A stretch of 64,000 nt of DNA from Verrucomicrobiaceae bacterium (GTDB lineage Bacteria > Verrucomicrobiota > Verrucomicrobiia > Verrucomicrobiales > Verrucomicrobiaceae), in assembly GCA_019694165.1 (NCBI GenBank), contig JAIBCL010000005.1, positions 124,001-188,000 of the forward strand. The letters are read 5' to 3'. The translations under genes and the position numbers were made by a program. The notes under the pieces are model-generated. The model saw nothing but the letters and a program-made list of their open reading frames with translations. It searched no databases and was not told the origin of the DNA. Below, piece by piece: positions 28,533 to 37,450 of the stretch. Numbering within the stretch: position 1 is the stretch's first letter; each line of letters begins with the position of its first letter.

Positions 28533-31493
28533 ATGAAGCTCCGCACTCTTGTCCTTCCCGTTCTCACCGCGCTCGGCTCCATCGCGCCGGCTGCCGATCC
28601 CGAGTTTTTTGATGTCTTCGTCCCTGGCAAAGACGGTTACCCGGCGATTCGCATTCCTTCCGTCCTGGTGACGAGGCAAGGCAGCGTGCTCGCCTTTGCG
28701 GAGGCGCGGAAGACGCTCGGGGATCAGAGCGAGAACGACATCGTCACGAAGCGCAGCACCGATGGCGGCGCGACGTGGAGCGCGCTGAAGCTCATTCACG
28801 ATGACGGCGCGAACTCGCTAAACAACCCCACCGCCGTCGTCGAGCAGCAAAGCGGTCGCGTCTTCCTGATGTATCAGCGCATCCCGGCGCATCTGCACGA
28901 ATCGAGCAAGGAGACCGCGACCGGGCTCGATGGCCCGAACATCTATCGTAACTTCCTCGTGTGGTCCGATGACGATGGCGTGACGTGGAGCAAGCCGTTC
29001 GATGTCACGGCAACCACGAAGCGCCCCGAGCGTGCGACGACCATTTGCAGCGGTCCCGGTGTCGGCATTCAGCTCACGCACGGACCGCAGAAAGGAAGAC
29101 TGATCATTCCCTTCAACGAAGGTCCGTTCTGGCAGTGGCAGAACTTCGCGGTGTTCAGTGACGATGCAGGCAAGACATGGAGCTATGGCAAGGATGCGCC
29201 AGGAGCCTTGCTGCCAGATGCGAAGATGAAGACCCGCAGTCAGGTCAATGAAGTCCAAATGGTGGAACTCAACGCAGGTGGTGTGCGCATCGACAGCCGC
29301 CAGTTTGCAGGCGCACGAGTGCGCAAGACGGCGACGAGTTACGACGGCGGATCGACTTGGAACAATGTGCGTGACATTGCCGACATTCGCGACCCGAGCT
29401 GCATGGCCGGCGTGTTGCGCTACTCCTTTGATGACGGCAGCGGCATGGGCAAGATCATCCACACCGGCCCCGACAGTAACAAGCGCGATCACGGCACGGT
29501 CTATCTCAGCCTCGACGACGGCGCGACCTTTCCCATCAAGCGCGAGCTGTATGCTGGCGGCTTCGCTTACAGCATGCCGACGCGTCTCGCCGATGGACGC
29601 GTGGGCGTGCTCTTCGAGGCGGACAACTACAAGCGCATCGCCTTCGCGCGCTTCGGCATCGACTGGCTTACGCGCGACGTGAACTACGCCACCGAGCCTG
29701 AGTCACGCAGCGAGCGTGCGGGCAAGTTCGGCTGGTGGATGGCGCGGCACGAGCAGAAGCTGGAGGAGATCAAAACCGGTGCCGACATCATCTTCCTCGG
29801 TGACTCGATCACGCAGAACTGGGAAGTCGCTGGCAAGGACGTTTGGCAGCAGCACTTCGGGAATCGCAAGGCGATCAACCTCGGCTTCGGCGGCGACAGC
29901 ACGCAGCATGTGCTCTGGCGTCTCGATCACGGTGAACTCGACAACGTGCATCCGAAGCTCGTCGTGCTGCTCATCGGCACCAACAACGCCCGCCACAGCG
30001 AAGCCTCGCCCGCGCAGATCGCCGCTGGCGTGGAGGAGATCGTGAAGCTCATTCATTTGAAAGCACCGAGCGCCAAGGTGTTGCTGCACGCCGTCTTCCC
30101 ACGCGGTCCAGATGCGAATGATCCGGTGCGCAAACGCTGCGAAGAGATCAGCCTCACCGTGCGTCGTCGTGCTGCGACGATGCGCGCCGAGTTCATCGAC
30201 ATCGGCGCAAAGCTCATGAACAAAGACGGCACCGTGAGCAAGCACATCATGCCCGACCTGCTGCACCTCAGCGCCAAGGGTTATGAGATCTGGGCGAAGG
30301 CGATCGAGCCGAAGATCAATGAGATTGCATCCGCAGGGTTGCGCGTGCCTGCCTTCACCGCCTACGCTGACCCTAATGCGGATGGGTTGAAGGTCTCGAA
30401 GGAGCAAGGTATCTCGAACTGGAAAGACGGCACGCAGCGTGTGCTCTGGTTTGGCGAGCTGAAGGCTGCGGGAGCACTCACGGCATCGGTGGCGGTGAAG
30501 GCCATGGACGGTGTGAAGCTGAAGCTTGCAGTGAATGGCGAGGCGCACGACGCAACGGTGAAGAGTGGCGCAGCAGAATTCGGAGGCTTCGCGATCGCGA
30601 AGGCAGGCTACACGAAGTTCGAACTGTCGCTCGTGAGCGGCGAAGTCGAAGCGGTGGATGCGCTTGTGCTCGATGGTGCGGCGGCGTCCAATGCGCATTT
30701 CAACCTGGAGCCGCGTCGCAATGCGTCATCGGTGCATCTCATGTATCCGCTGCCGAAGGACGCGGAGGTGGCGATGTTCTACAACGAGGTCACAGCGGTG
30801 AAGGATCCCGTTTACACCTTCTACATGGCCTGCGGCTTCTCGCGCGGCTACTTCGGCATGCAGGTGAACTCGGCGACGGAGCGGCGTATCATCTTCTCCG
30901 TGTGGGACTCGGGCGCAGGTCAGGGCGCGAAGGATCGCAGCACGGTGGCGGCTGATGACCAGACGCAACTCCTGGGCAAAGGTGAGGGCGTGGAGGCGAG
31001 CGTGTTCGGCAACGAAGGCACCGGCAGGCACTCGCATCTGCTGTATCCGTGGAAGACGGGCGAGGCGCAGAAGTTCATTGTCACTGCGAAGGCCGATGGC
31101 ACGCACACGATCTACTCGGGCTACTGGTTTCATCCCGAGAAACAAAGCTGGATTCTGATCGCCAGCTTCCGCGCACCGAAGGATGGCAGGCTGCTGCGCG
31201 GACTGCATTCATTCAGTGAAAACTTCGGCGGCAGCAACGGCCACCTCCAGCGCAAGGCGCTCTACGGTCCGCAGTGGATCGCTGACACCAAGGGTCAGTG
31301 GACCGAGCTGCTCGAAGCGAAGTTCAGCCACGATCCGACCGGCAAGTCAGCGCGACTCGATCGATTTATGGGCGTGGAGAACGGACGGTTCTTCCTCTCG
31401 CACGGCGGCTTCGTCGAGGGCTGCACGAAGTATGGCGAGCCCTTCACGCGCACAGCGACGAAGGCACCGGTGGTGAAGCTGCCGCAACCTTGA
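28533..31493 (+). CDS. Sialidase / SGNH esterase / DUF3472 fusion, exported
   Basis: 986 residues from MKLRTLVLPVL, which gives a signal peptide. Residues about 20-395 are a sialidase (GH33-type) propeller: IRIPS (catalytic Arg motif) near 38 and five Asp boxes of the type S-x-D-x-G-x-T-W (STDGGATW, SDDDGVTW, SDDAGKTW, SYDGGSTW, SLDDGATF). Residues about 410-600 are an SGNH/GDSL hydrolase: FLGDSIT with nucleophile Ser425, NLGFGGDST, LIGTNNA and DLLHLSAKGY with catalytic Asp and His. Residues about 610-705 resemble DUF5077 and 720-985 DUF3472 (FYMACGFSRGYFGMQVNS). Expected role: removal of sialic acid, and perhaps of its O-acetyl groups, from host or environmental glycans; esterase specificity is inferred. 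Confidence 0.85.
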   Translation: MKLRTLVLPVLTALGSIAPAADPEFFDVFVPGKDGYPAIRIPSVLVTRQGSVLAFAEARKTLGDQSENDIVTKRSTDGGATWSALKLIHDDGANSLNNPTAVVEQQSGRVFLMYQRIPAHLHESSKETATGLDGPNIYRNFLVWSDDDGVTWSKPFDVTATTKRPERATTICSGPGVGIQLTHGPQKGRLIIPFNEGPFWQWQNFAVFSDDAGKTWSYGKDAPGALLPDAKMKTRSQVNEVQMVELNAGGVRIDSRQFAGARVRKTATSYDGGSTWNNVRDIADIRDPSCMAGVLRYSFDDGSGMGKIIHTGPDSNKRDHGTVYLSLDDGATFPIKRELYAGGFAYSMPTRLADGRVGVLFEADNYKRIAFARFGIDWLTRDVNYATEPESRSERAGKFGWWMARHEQKLEEIKTGADIIFLGDSITQNWEVAGKDVWQQHFGNRKAINLGFGGDSTQHVLWRLDHGELDNVHPKLVVLLIGTNNARHSEASPAQIAAGVEEIVKLIHLKAPSAKVLLHAVFPRGPDANDPVRKRCEEISLTVRRRAATMRAEFIDIGAKLMNKDGTVSKHIMPDLLHLSAKGYEIWAKAIEPKINEIASAGLRVPAFTAYADPNADGLKVSKEQGISNWKDGTQRVLWFGELKAAGALTASVAVKAMDGVKLKLAVNGEAHDATVKSGAAEFGGFAIAKAGYTKFELSLVSGEVEAVDALVLDGAAASNAHFNLEPRRNASSVHLMYPLPKDAEVAMFYNEVTAVKDPVYTFYMACGFSRGYFGMQVNSATERRIIFSVWDSGAGQGAKDRSTVAADDQTQLLGKGEGVEASVFGNEGTGRHSHLLYPWKTGEAQKFIVTAKADGTHTIYSGYWFHPEKQSWILIASFRAPKDGRLLRGLHSFSENFGGSNGHLQRKALYGPQWIADTKGQWTELLEAKFSHDPTGKSARLDRFMGVENGRFFLSHGGFVEGCTKYGEPFTRTATKAPVVKLPQP

Positions 31494-31542
31494 ATGTCGG
31501 ACGACCCAACGGTTGCCCTGGTGACACAATCACTTGGCGCCA

Positions 31543-32028
31543 ATGATCATGAATACTTGCACCAATTCACAGAGCGTGGCGGGTTTGGCGGGTTGGATTG
31601 GCCTCACATTTCTCGCGCCGCTGACAGGTGTCCTCAGCAAGCCGGGAGCCTGGTATGCGGCATTGAACAAACCATCGTTCAATCCGCCCGCCTGGATTTT
31701 CGGCCCCGTGTGGTCGCTTCTTTACACGCTCATGGCTCTCGCGGCGTGGATAGTTTGGAAGCGCGGTGGCTTTGCGGCACATCGCCGAGCCTTGGTGCTG
31801 TATCTGATCCAACTCGCCCTCAATGCAGCCTGGACTCCGGCTTTTTTCGGCATTCACCGGCTCGACCTCGCTTTCGGGGTGATCGTCGCGTTGTGGATCG
31901 CCATCGCACTGACCCTGCGCGCGTTCTGGCAGGTGAATCGTCTGGCTGGTGGTTTCTTCGTTCCTTATCTCGCATGGGTCAGCTTTGCGGCGTTTCTAAA
32001 CTGGACTCTCTGGCGGTTGAATCCCTGA
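31543..32028 (+). CDS. tspO: TspO/MBR-family translocator protein
   Basis: 161 residues with five TM helices. Family motifs: WYAALNKPSFNPPAWIFGPVW, LYTLMALAAWIVW, LNAAWTPAFFG and AFLNWTLWRLNP. TspO proteins sit in the membrane and bind porphyrins and cholesterol-like ligands; bacterial members affect tetrapyrrole metabolism and stress responses. The start is one of two close ATGs (31543, 31549). It lies between the sialidase gene and the YdjY-like gene, all on the plus strand with short gaps. Confidence 0.9.
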   Translation: MIMNTCTNSQSVAGLAGWIGLTFLAPLTGVLSKPGAWYAALNKPSFNPPAWIFGPVWSLLYTLMALAAWIVWKRGGFAAHRRALVLYLIQLALNAAWTPAFFGIHRLDLAFGVIVALWIAIALTLRAFWQVNRLAGGFFVPYLAWVSFAAFLNWTLWRLNP

Positions 32029-32034
32029 GCGCAG

Positions 32035-32838
32035 ATGACCAGTCGCATCGCCATCATCGCAGCCCTGATCGCGCTGGCATTCATCGCCTGGATGAAGCTG
32101 CGGCCCGCGCCCCTCGTGTCGTCCCCGCCTCCCGAGGTGAAGCTGCTTGAGGGCGGCGTGGATGCTGCTGGCAAATTCACCCAAGCGCCCGAGACGAAAA
32201 CGCTGCTCACTCGCGAGGCGGCGGAGGCGGAGATGAAGAAGTCGCTGAATTTGCAGACGCTCGGGCCGGACACGTTTGCGCTGGGGCTGGTGAAGTTCGA
32301 CAAGCGAGCGCGGACGATGCGTTTTCCGGCGAGGGTGAATCTGCGTGACGAGGTGATCGAGTATGCGCTGGTCGCCAGCACCGGGAAGGCGCACGAGGCG
32401 TTGTTCGTGACGGATGCGAAGCCGGAGCATCTGCATCTCGCCTCATTGTTGCTGAATGTGCCGGCGGCTTTGCTGAACGGGCAGCTCGATGAAGCGGCGA
32501 CGTTTCCCGCATCGAACGGCGTGAAGATCACGGTGGCGTGGAAGAAGAACGGCCCCGATGCGGTGCATGATCTCGCGGAGCTGGTGCTCGTGAATGCCGC
32601 CGACGGCCAGTCCAGCGCTCCGATGACTGCGGGCACGTGGTTCTATGGCGGTTCGCGCTTCAATGCGCTGGGCTTTCTCGCCTCGCAGGAAGGCTCATTC
32701 ATCGGCCTGATCAGCGACAGCGCTGCGCTCATCGAGAATCCGCGCGTGGATCGAGCACGGGATGACATTCACTTTCCAAACAAGGCGCTGCTTCCGGCGA
32801 AGGGGACCCAGGTGGAGTTTGTGGTGCAGCTTCCGTAG
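32035..32838 (+). CDS. YdjY-domain protein, membrane-anchored
   Basis: 267 residues: an N-terminal TM/signal helix (IAIIAALIALAFIAWM), a variable stalk, and a YdjY-type domain from about residue 80. The domain shows MRFPARVNLRDEVIEYALV, GKAHEALFVTDAKPEHLHLASLLL and later GTWFYGGSRFN and SFIGLISDSAALIENPR. E. coli YdjY lies in a ferredoxin-type operon, but its function is unknown. The start is six bases after the tspO stop, so co-transcription is very likely. Confidence 0.7.
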   Translation: MTSRIAIIAALIALAFIAWMKLRPAPLVSSPPPEVKLLEGGVDAAGKFTQAPETKTLLTREAAEAEMKKSLNLQTLGPDTFALGLVKFDKRARTMRFPARVNLRDEVIEYALVASTGKAHEALFVTDAKPEHLHLASLLLNVPAALLNGQLDEAATFPASNGVKITVAWKKNGPDAVHDLAELVLVNAADGQSSAPMTAGTWFYGGSRFNALGFLASQEGSFIGLISDSAALIENPRVDRARDDIHFPNKALLPAKGTQVEFVVQLP

Positions 32839-32912
32839 CGGAGTGCCTTTTCACCTCGGGTCTTGTTTTTTCGCTGGTGGTTATGTTAGGCTTCTGGCTG
32901 TCCTACCAGCCC

Positions 32913-35900
32913 ATGCGTCTTCTTATCCTTTGCTCCCTAGTCGGCTTCGCGTCCTTCGCCGCCGAGGAAACGCGTGAGCGACCGCTCGGGCCGATCGGCG
33001 GGACGTATCGGGTGACGCCGGGCGTGAACTACGTACGCGTGACGTCGGTGACGAGCGCTGCGCCGGGCGCGACTGCGGGGCTGAAGGTGAACGACCTGAT
33101 TCACGGCGCGTTCGGGAAAGAATTCTCGCCGACTGGCGAGTTTCACAGCGGTGTGACGCAGGAGCTGGGCTATGCGATTGATCGCGCGGAGGGCAGCGAT
33201 GGCGTGCTGCCGCTGAAGGTGCTGCGGCCTGGCACGGGTGATCTTGTTTTGACGGTGAACCTGCCTGTCGCGGGCGCGTATGGGCCGGCGTATCCGCTGA
33301 ACAGCGCGAAGTTCGGCGCAATGTCTGAGAACGCGTGTGCTTATCTGCACACGACGGCGCTCTCCGCGAATGGCGACCTCGGCTACCTCACCGGATGGAC
33401 CGGCCTTTGTCTCCTGGGACATCCGAACTGGAATGATCTCACCGGAGCGAAGCCGTATCGGCTCTCCATTAACAAGATCCGCGACTACGCCGTGGCGCAG
33501 ATCAATGCCGCACTCTATGCGCCAGTGGAGGACAAGCTCATCGATGGCTCGGCGAATCCGAACTACGTCGGCGGTGCAGTGAGCAACTGGTATCTCGGCG
33601 GCTGGGTGATGTTCCTCAGCGAGTATCGCGCGAAGAGCGGTGACACGAGCGTGGACGCGGCGATCCAGCGCGGCGCGGAGATTTGCTCGAACACGGTGCA
33701 GTGGTGGAAACAGCCCGCGCTGAATGCAAACGGCTACTCACCCGAGTATGCGAACATCGCGGGCATCGTGTCGCACGGCGGCGTGACGGGCGATTACATC
33801 CACCTCGGCTGGGGCGGCGGCATCAACATCTGCGGCGTGCATTCGTTCAACGGGCTCGCCTTTGCGAAGCGTGCGGGCTCGGACATGACGGTGCGGCCGC
33901 GCGACGGTCACTACTTTGGCTACGCCACCTGTCCTACCGGCGTCGTTCCGCCCGGCATGGAAAACTACGATCACGCGCTGAGCGAGAAGTTCACGATGTG
34001 CTGGGAGTGGATGGTCGGAAAATGCGGCGGCTGGTCGCCGGGGGACATTCACGACGGTCATGTGTGCTACACCGTGCAGGGCTGGAGTTCCTACGATGCG
34101 GGTGGTCGCACACCGGCGGCATTGCTCGGCATATTGCTTTATCAAAACGGTGCCGCGCTGAACTCAACCGATGCCGATCGGGTGTCGCGCATGAAGAACT
34201 ATGTCTCGCGCAACTACATGCAGCATCAGGATGCACATGCGTTTGTCGTCGGCGCGGTGGGCTTTCAGCAGATGGTCGCGCCGTTTTTGTCGGACAGGCA
34301 GCTTCGCTACTTCATGGACAACTGGCGCTTCAGCTACGCGCTGTCGCACTCGCACACAGGCGGCTTCTTCTACTTTCCGTCGCGCAATGTGGCGGACAAC
34401 TATCTGAACGAGACGACCTGCGCCGCGATCAATTGTGCGATGCCGCTGACCGTCGCGAGTGGCGGACTGCCTCACATCCCTGGCTACAACACGGCGCGCA
34501 TCTTCGCGAACTTCACTTCGCCAAACGTGACGTGGCCGCGCATCGAGGCGCGCTATGTCAAAACCTCGACTGCCACGCTGAACATACCGGTCACCATTCA
34601 CGATGGCCAGGGCGTGGCGATCACACCGACGAGCGTGACGTGGACAAAAGTGAGCGGCCCCGGCAGCGTGACTTTCAGCGCGCCGAACGCTTCGACGACG
34701 GACATGACCTTCTCGCAAACGGGCAAGTATCAGGTGCAGCTCGCTGCGACGAGTGGTGCCTACAGCGTGACGGAGCCGCTCGATGTCGATGTGCAGCTCA
34801 CCACACCGCCTGTGGGCTATCAGGTCGGCGTCGTGAACTACGATGTTTACACCGGCATCAGCGGCACAACGGTCGCCTCGCTCACCAGCGCCGCGAAGTA
34901 TCCCGCGTCGCCGGATGTGTCGCACACGCTGACGAAGATGGAGGGCGACTACAGCGGCGACAATTACGGCGCGCGGATCACGGGCCTGGTGATTCCGCCT
35001 GTCACAGGCAGCTACGTGTTTTACATCGCATCAGACGACAACTCGCAGCTCAAGCTGAACACGAGCGGCACCAGTGCGGGTGGTGCGACGGTCATCGCAA
35101 CGGTCGGCAACTGGACGAACAAATACGAGTGGACCAAATACACGAGCCAGAAATCCGCGACGCTGAATCTCACCGCCGGTGTGCCGCTCTACATCGAGGT
35201 GCTGCAAAAGGAAGCAACCGGCGGCGACAATCTCGCTGTCGGCTGGAGCATCAATGGCGGCGCGATCGAAGTGATCGATGGCGTGTATCTCGCCGCTCCC
35301 GTTGCGCCCGCAGTGACGAGCATGGCCATCACGCAGCATCCGCAGCCGGCGAGTACGGCGATGGGTGGCAACGTCACGCTCAGCATCACGGCTACAGGCC
35401 CGTCGCCGGCCGTGTATCAATGGCGGCGCAATGGCGTGAATGTCGGACCACCGAGCACGGAGCCGACGCTGGCGATGACGAATGTCAGCGGTGGTGCCGA
35501 TGCAGACTACGACTGCGTTTTCACCACGCCGCTCGGCACGCTCACGAGCAACAGCGCGCACGTCACCATCACCGATGCCGGAGCCATCGCCGCCGGAGGA
35601 TTGTGGCGCGAGGTTTACAGTCTCATCGACGGCTCAGCCATCACCGATCTCACGAGCGCCACGGTGTTCCCCTATTTCGCGGATGTCAGTGGCGTCATCA
35701 CCAGCGCCGCCGCGCCATCGAGCTACGGCGACAGCTACGGCCAGCGCATCACGGGATGGATCAAGCCGACAGTGAGCGGCAATTACCGCTTCTACCTCAC
35801 TTCCGATGACGCCTCCGAGCTGTGGCTGAGCGTCGATGAATACCGCGCGCACAAGGTGAAGCTCACGCAGGTGAATGGCTACACCGGCGACAAAAGCTGG

Positions 35901-37367
35901 AGCAGCGTCACTCCATCGGCCTATGTGCCGCTCGTCGCTGGTCAGCGCTACTACGTCGAGGTTTTGCACAAGGAAGGCGGCGGCGGTGATCACGTCGCCT
36001 TTGCCTGGCAAAAAGAAGGCGATGCCGCGCCGGTGAATGGCAGCGGCGAGGTGGACGCCAGCGTTTTGGAATACCGCGTCGGCGGATACTACGCCGATCC
36101 AGTGCCCGTGCCGGCTTACACGAAAGCGGATGCGATGAATGCGATCGCCACTGTCGCCACTTCGCTCGACGTGCTCGCGAACGACATCGATCTCGACAAT
36201 GCATCGCTCGTTTTGCAAAGCGTCACGCAAGGCGCGAGCGGCAGCGTCGCCATCAGCGGTCGCAATGTGATCTACACCGGCCAGCCTGGCTTCGTCGGAA
36301 ACGATTCGTTCACCTACACCGTATTGAACAGCCAGGGCCAGACCGCCATCGGCACCGTGAGCGTGAAGGTCGGCGATCCCTACAGCGGGTTGCTCGGATG
36401 GTGGCGCTTGAATGAAAACACCGGCACCACCACCGCCGACACCAGCGGTAATGGCAACAACGCCACGCTCAGCGCGGGGACGACGTGGACCACTGGCAAA
36501 TTCGGCAGCGGCATCCTCATCAGTGCGAACTCGCAGTGGGCCGTCACGACCACTGGCAAGACGACGCCGTCCACCTTCACGATCGCCGCATGGATTAATC
36601 CGACGAATGCCAGCGGCATCGACACCATCCTCACGCTCGGCAGCAATGTCAGCTTCCGCACGAATGGCTCGCGACTTCGCCTCACCACCTACGGCTTTCA
36701 AGATCACGACTCCGGCACCAGCATGTTCAGCGGCAATGTGTGGACACACGTCGCCGTCACCTTCACGCCCAGCACGAGCGATGGCGTGAAATTCTACGTG
36801 AATGGCGCGCTGCGCAGCACGCTCGCCAGCTCCGCCATCACCACCGGCACCGGCGCGTGGAAGATCGGCGGCGCGACCGCCGCCAGCGAGTATTTCGCCG
36901 GCTCGCTCGACGAAGTGCGGCTCTACAATCGCATCCTCAATCCCGCCGAAATCGCCACGCTCGCGAACGCATCCCTCTTCGACGACTGGCGTGCGATCTG
37001 GTTCTCCCCCGGCGAACTCGGCAACTCGCTCGTCTCCGGTGCCAACGCCACCACACCCAACGGCGGTCTGACCGTGCTCGGTGCCTATGCCTTCGGCTTA
37101 AACCCTCGTGCAACCAACGGCCCCGACAGCGTGTGGTCGAGCAGCAGCAGCGGCACGCGCTACTTCAATTATCACCGCCGCAAAGCCCCCCACGGCCTCA
37201 CCTTCACCGAGAAGACCTCCACCGACCTCATCAACTGGACCATCGGCACGCTCACCACCACCAGCGTCACCGACGACGGCAACGGCACCACCGAAACCGT
37301 CACCCTCCAGCCCGTCACACCGCCCGGCACGAAGATGTTCTTCAAGGTCGAAGCCACCCATCCGTGA
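32913..37367 (+). CDS. Giant secreted DUF6288 / PA14 / LamG protein
   Basis: 1484 residues from MRLLILCSL, which gives a signal peptide. Modules by eye: PDZ-like segment at 25-120 (GATAGLKVNDLIHGAFGKEF); DUF6288 core at 130-530 with repeated alpha-hairpins (GLCLLGHPNWND, WYLGGWVMFLSEY, WGGGINICGVHSFNGLAF); PKD-like Ig at 545-625; PA14 at 636-800; Ig-like at 805-885; second PA14 at 897-1055; cadherin-like SLDVLANDIDLDN at 1066-1150; LamG at 1159-1340; C-terminal domain to 1484. PA14 and LamG modules bind glycans. The core fold resembles terpenoid-cyclase-like barrels, but its activity is unknown. Expected to act outside the cell in polysaccharide binding or processing. Confidence 0.75.
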   Translation: MRLLILCSLVGFASFAAEETRERPLGPIGGTYRVTPGVNYVRVTSVTSAAPGATAGLKVNDLIHGAFGKEFSPTGEFHSGVTQELGYAIDRAEGSDGVLPLKVLRPGTGDLVLTVNLPVAGAYGPAYPLNSAKFGAMSENACAYLHTTALSANGDLGYLTGWTGLCLLGHPNWNDLTGAKPYRLSINKIRDYAVAQINAALYAPVEDKLIDGSANPNYVGGAVSNWYLGGWVMFLSEYRAKSGDTSVDAAIQRGAEICSNTVQWWKQPALNANGYSPEYANIAGIVSHGGVTGDYIHLGWGGGINICGVHSFNGLAFAKRAGSDMTVRPRDGHYFGYATCPTGVVPPGMENYDHALSEKFTMCWEWMVGKCGGWSPGDIHDGHVCYTVQGWSSYDAGGRTPAALLGILLYQNGAALNSTDADRVSRMKNYVSRNYMQHQDAHAFVVGAVGFQQMVAPFLSDRQLRYFMDNWRFSYALSHSHTGGFFYFPSRNVADNYLNETTCAAINCAMPLTVASGGLPHIPGYNTARIFANFTSPNVTWPRIEARYVKTSTATLNIPVTIHDGQGVAITPTSVTWTKVSGPGSVTFSAPNASTTDMTFSQTGKYQVQLAATSGAYSVTEPLDVDVQLTTPPVGYQVGVVNYDVYTGISGTTVASLTSAAKYPASPDVSHTLTKMEGDYSGDNYGARITGLVIPPVTGSYVFYIASDDNSQLKLNTSGTSAGGATVIATVGNWTNKYEWTKYTSQKSATLNLTAGVPLYIEVLQKEATGGDNLAVGWSINGGAIEVIDGVYLAAPVAPAVTSMAITQHPQPASTAMGGNVTLSITATGPSPAVYQWRRNGVNVGPPSTEPTLAMTNVSGGADADYDCVFTTPLGTLTSNSAHVTITDAGAIAAGGLWREVYSLIDGSAITDLTSATVFPYFADVSGVITSAAAPSSYGDSYGQRITGWIKPTVSGNYRFYLTSDDASELWLSVDEYRAHKVKLTQVNGYTGDKSWSSVTPSAYVPLVAGQRYYVEVLHKEGGGGDHVAFAWQKEGDAAPVNGSGEVDASVLEYRVGGYYADPVPVPAYTKADAMNAIATVATSLDVLANDIDLDNASLVLQSVTQGASGSVAISGRNVIYTGQPGFVGNDSFTYTVLNSQGQTAIGTVSVKVGDPYSGLLGWWRLNENTGTTTADTSGNGNNATLSAGTTWTTGKFGSGILISANSQWAVTTTGKTTPSTFTIAAWINPTNASGIDTILTLGSNVSFRTNGSRLRLTTYGFQDHDSGTSMFSGNVWTHVAVTFTPSTSDGVKFYVNGALRSTLASSAITTGTGAWKIGGATAASEYFAGSLDEVRLYNRILNPAEIATLANASLFDDWRAIWFSPGELGNSLVSGANATTPNGGLTVLGAYAFGLNPRATNGPDSVWSSSSSGTRYFNYHRRKAPHGLTFTEKTSTDLINWTIGTLTTTSVTDDGNGTTETVTLQPVTPPGTKMFFKVEATHP

Positions 37368-37450
37368 TCGTTTGCGGTTACGCACGGATCCGTGGGTCCC
37401 GTTGATTGACCGGAGGGTCGATAGTGCTTCCATCCACCGATTTCCAGCAC

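Noticed and set aside
32885-32891. GTTAGGC, a sequence like an attC R' box
   Set aside because: No L' box, no pairing left half within 150 bp and no extrahelical-base pattern; chance match.
37383-37394. Palindrome CACGGATCCGTG between two genes
   Set aside because: Too short, no T-run and no repetition elsewhere seen, so neither terminator nor operator can be claimed.
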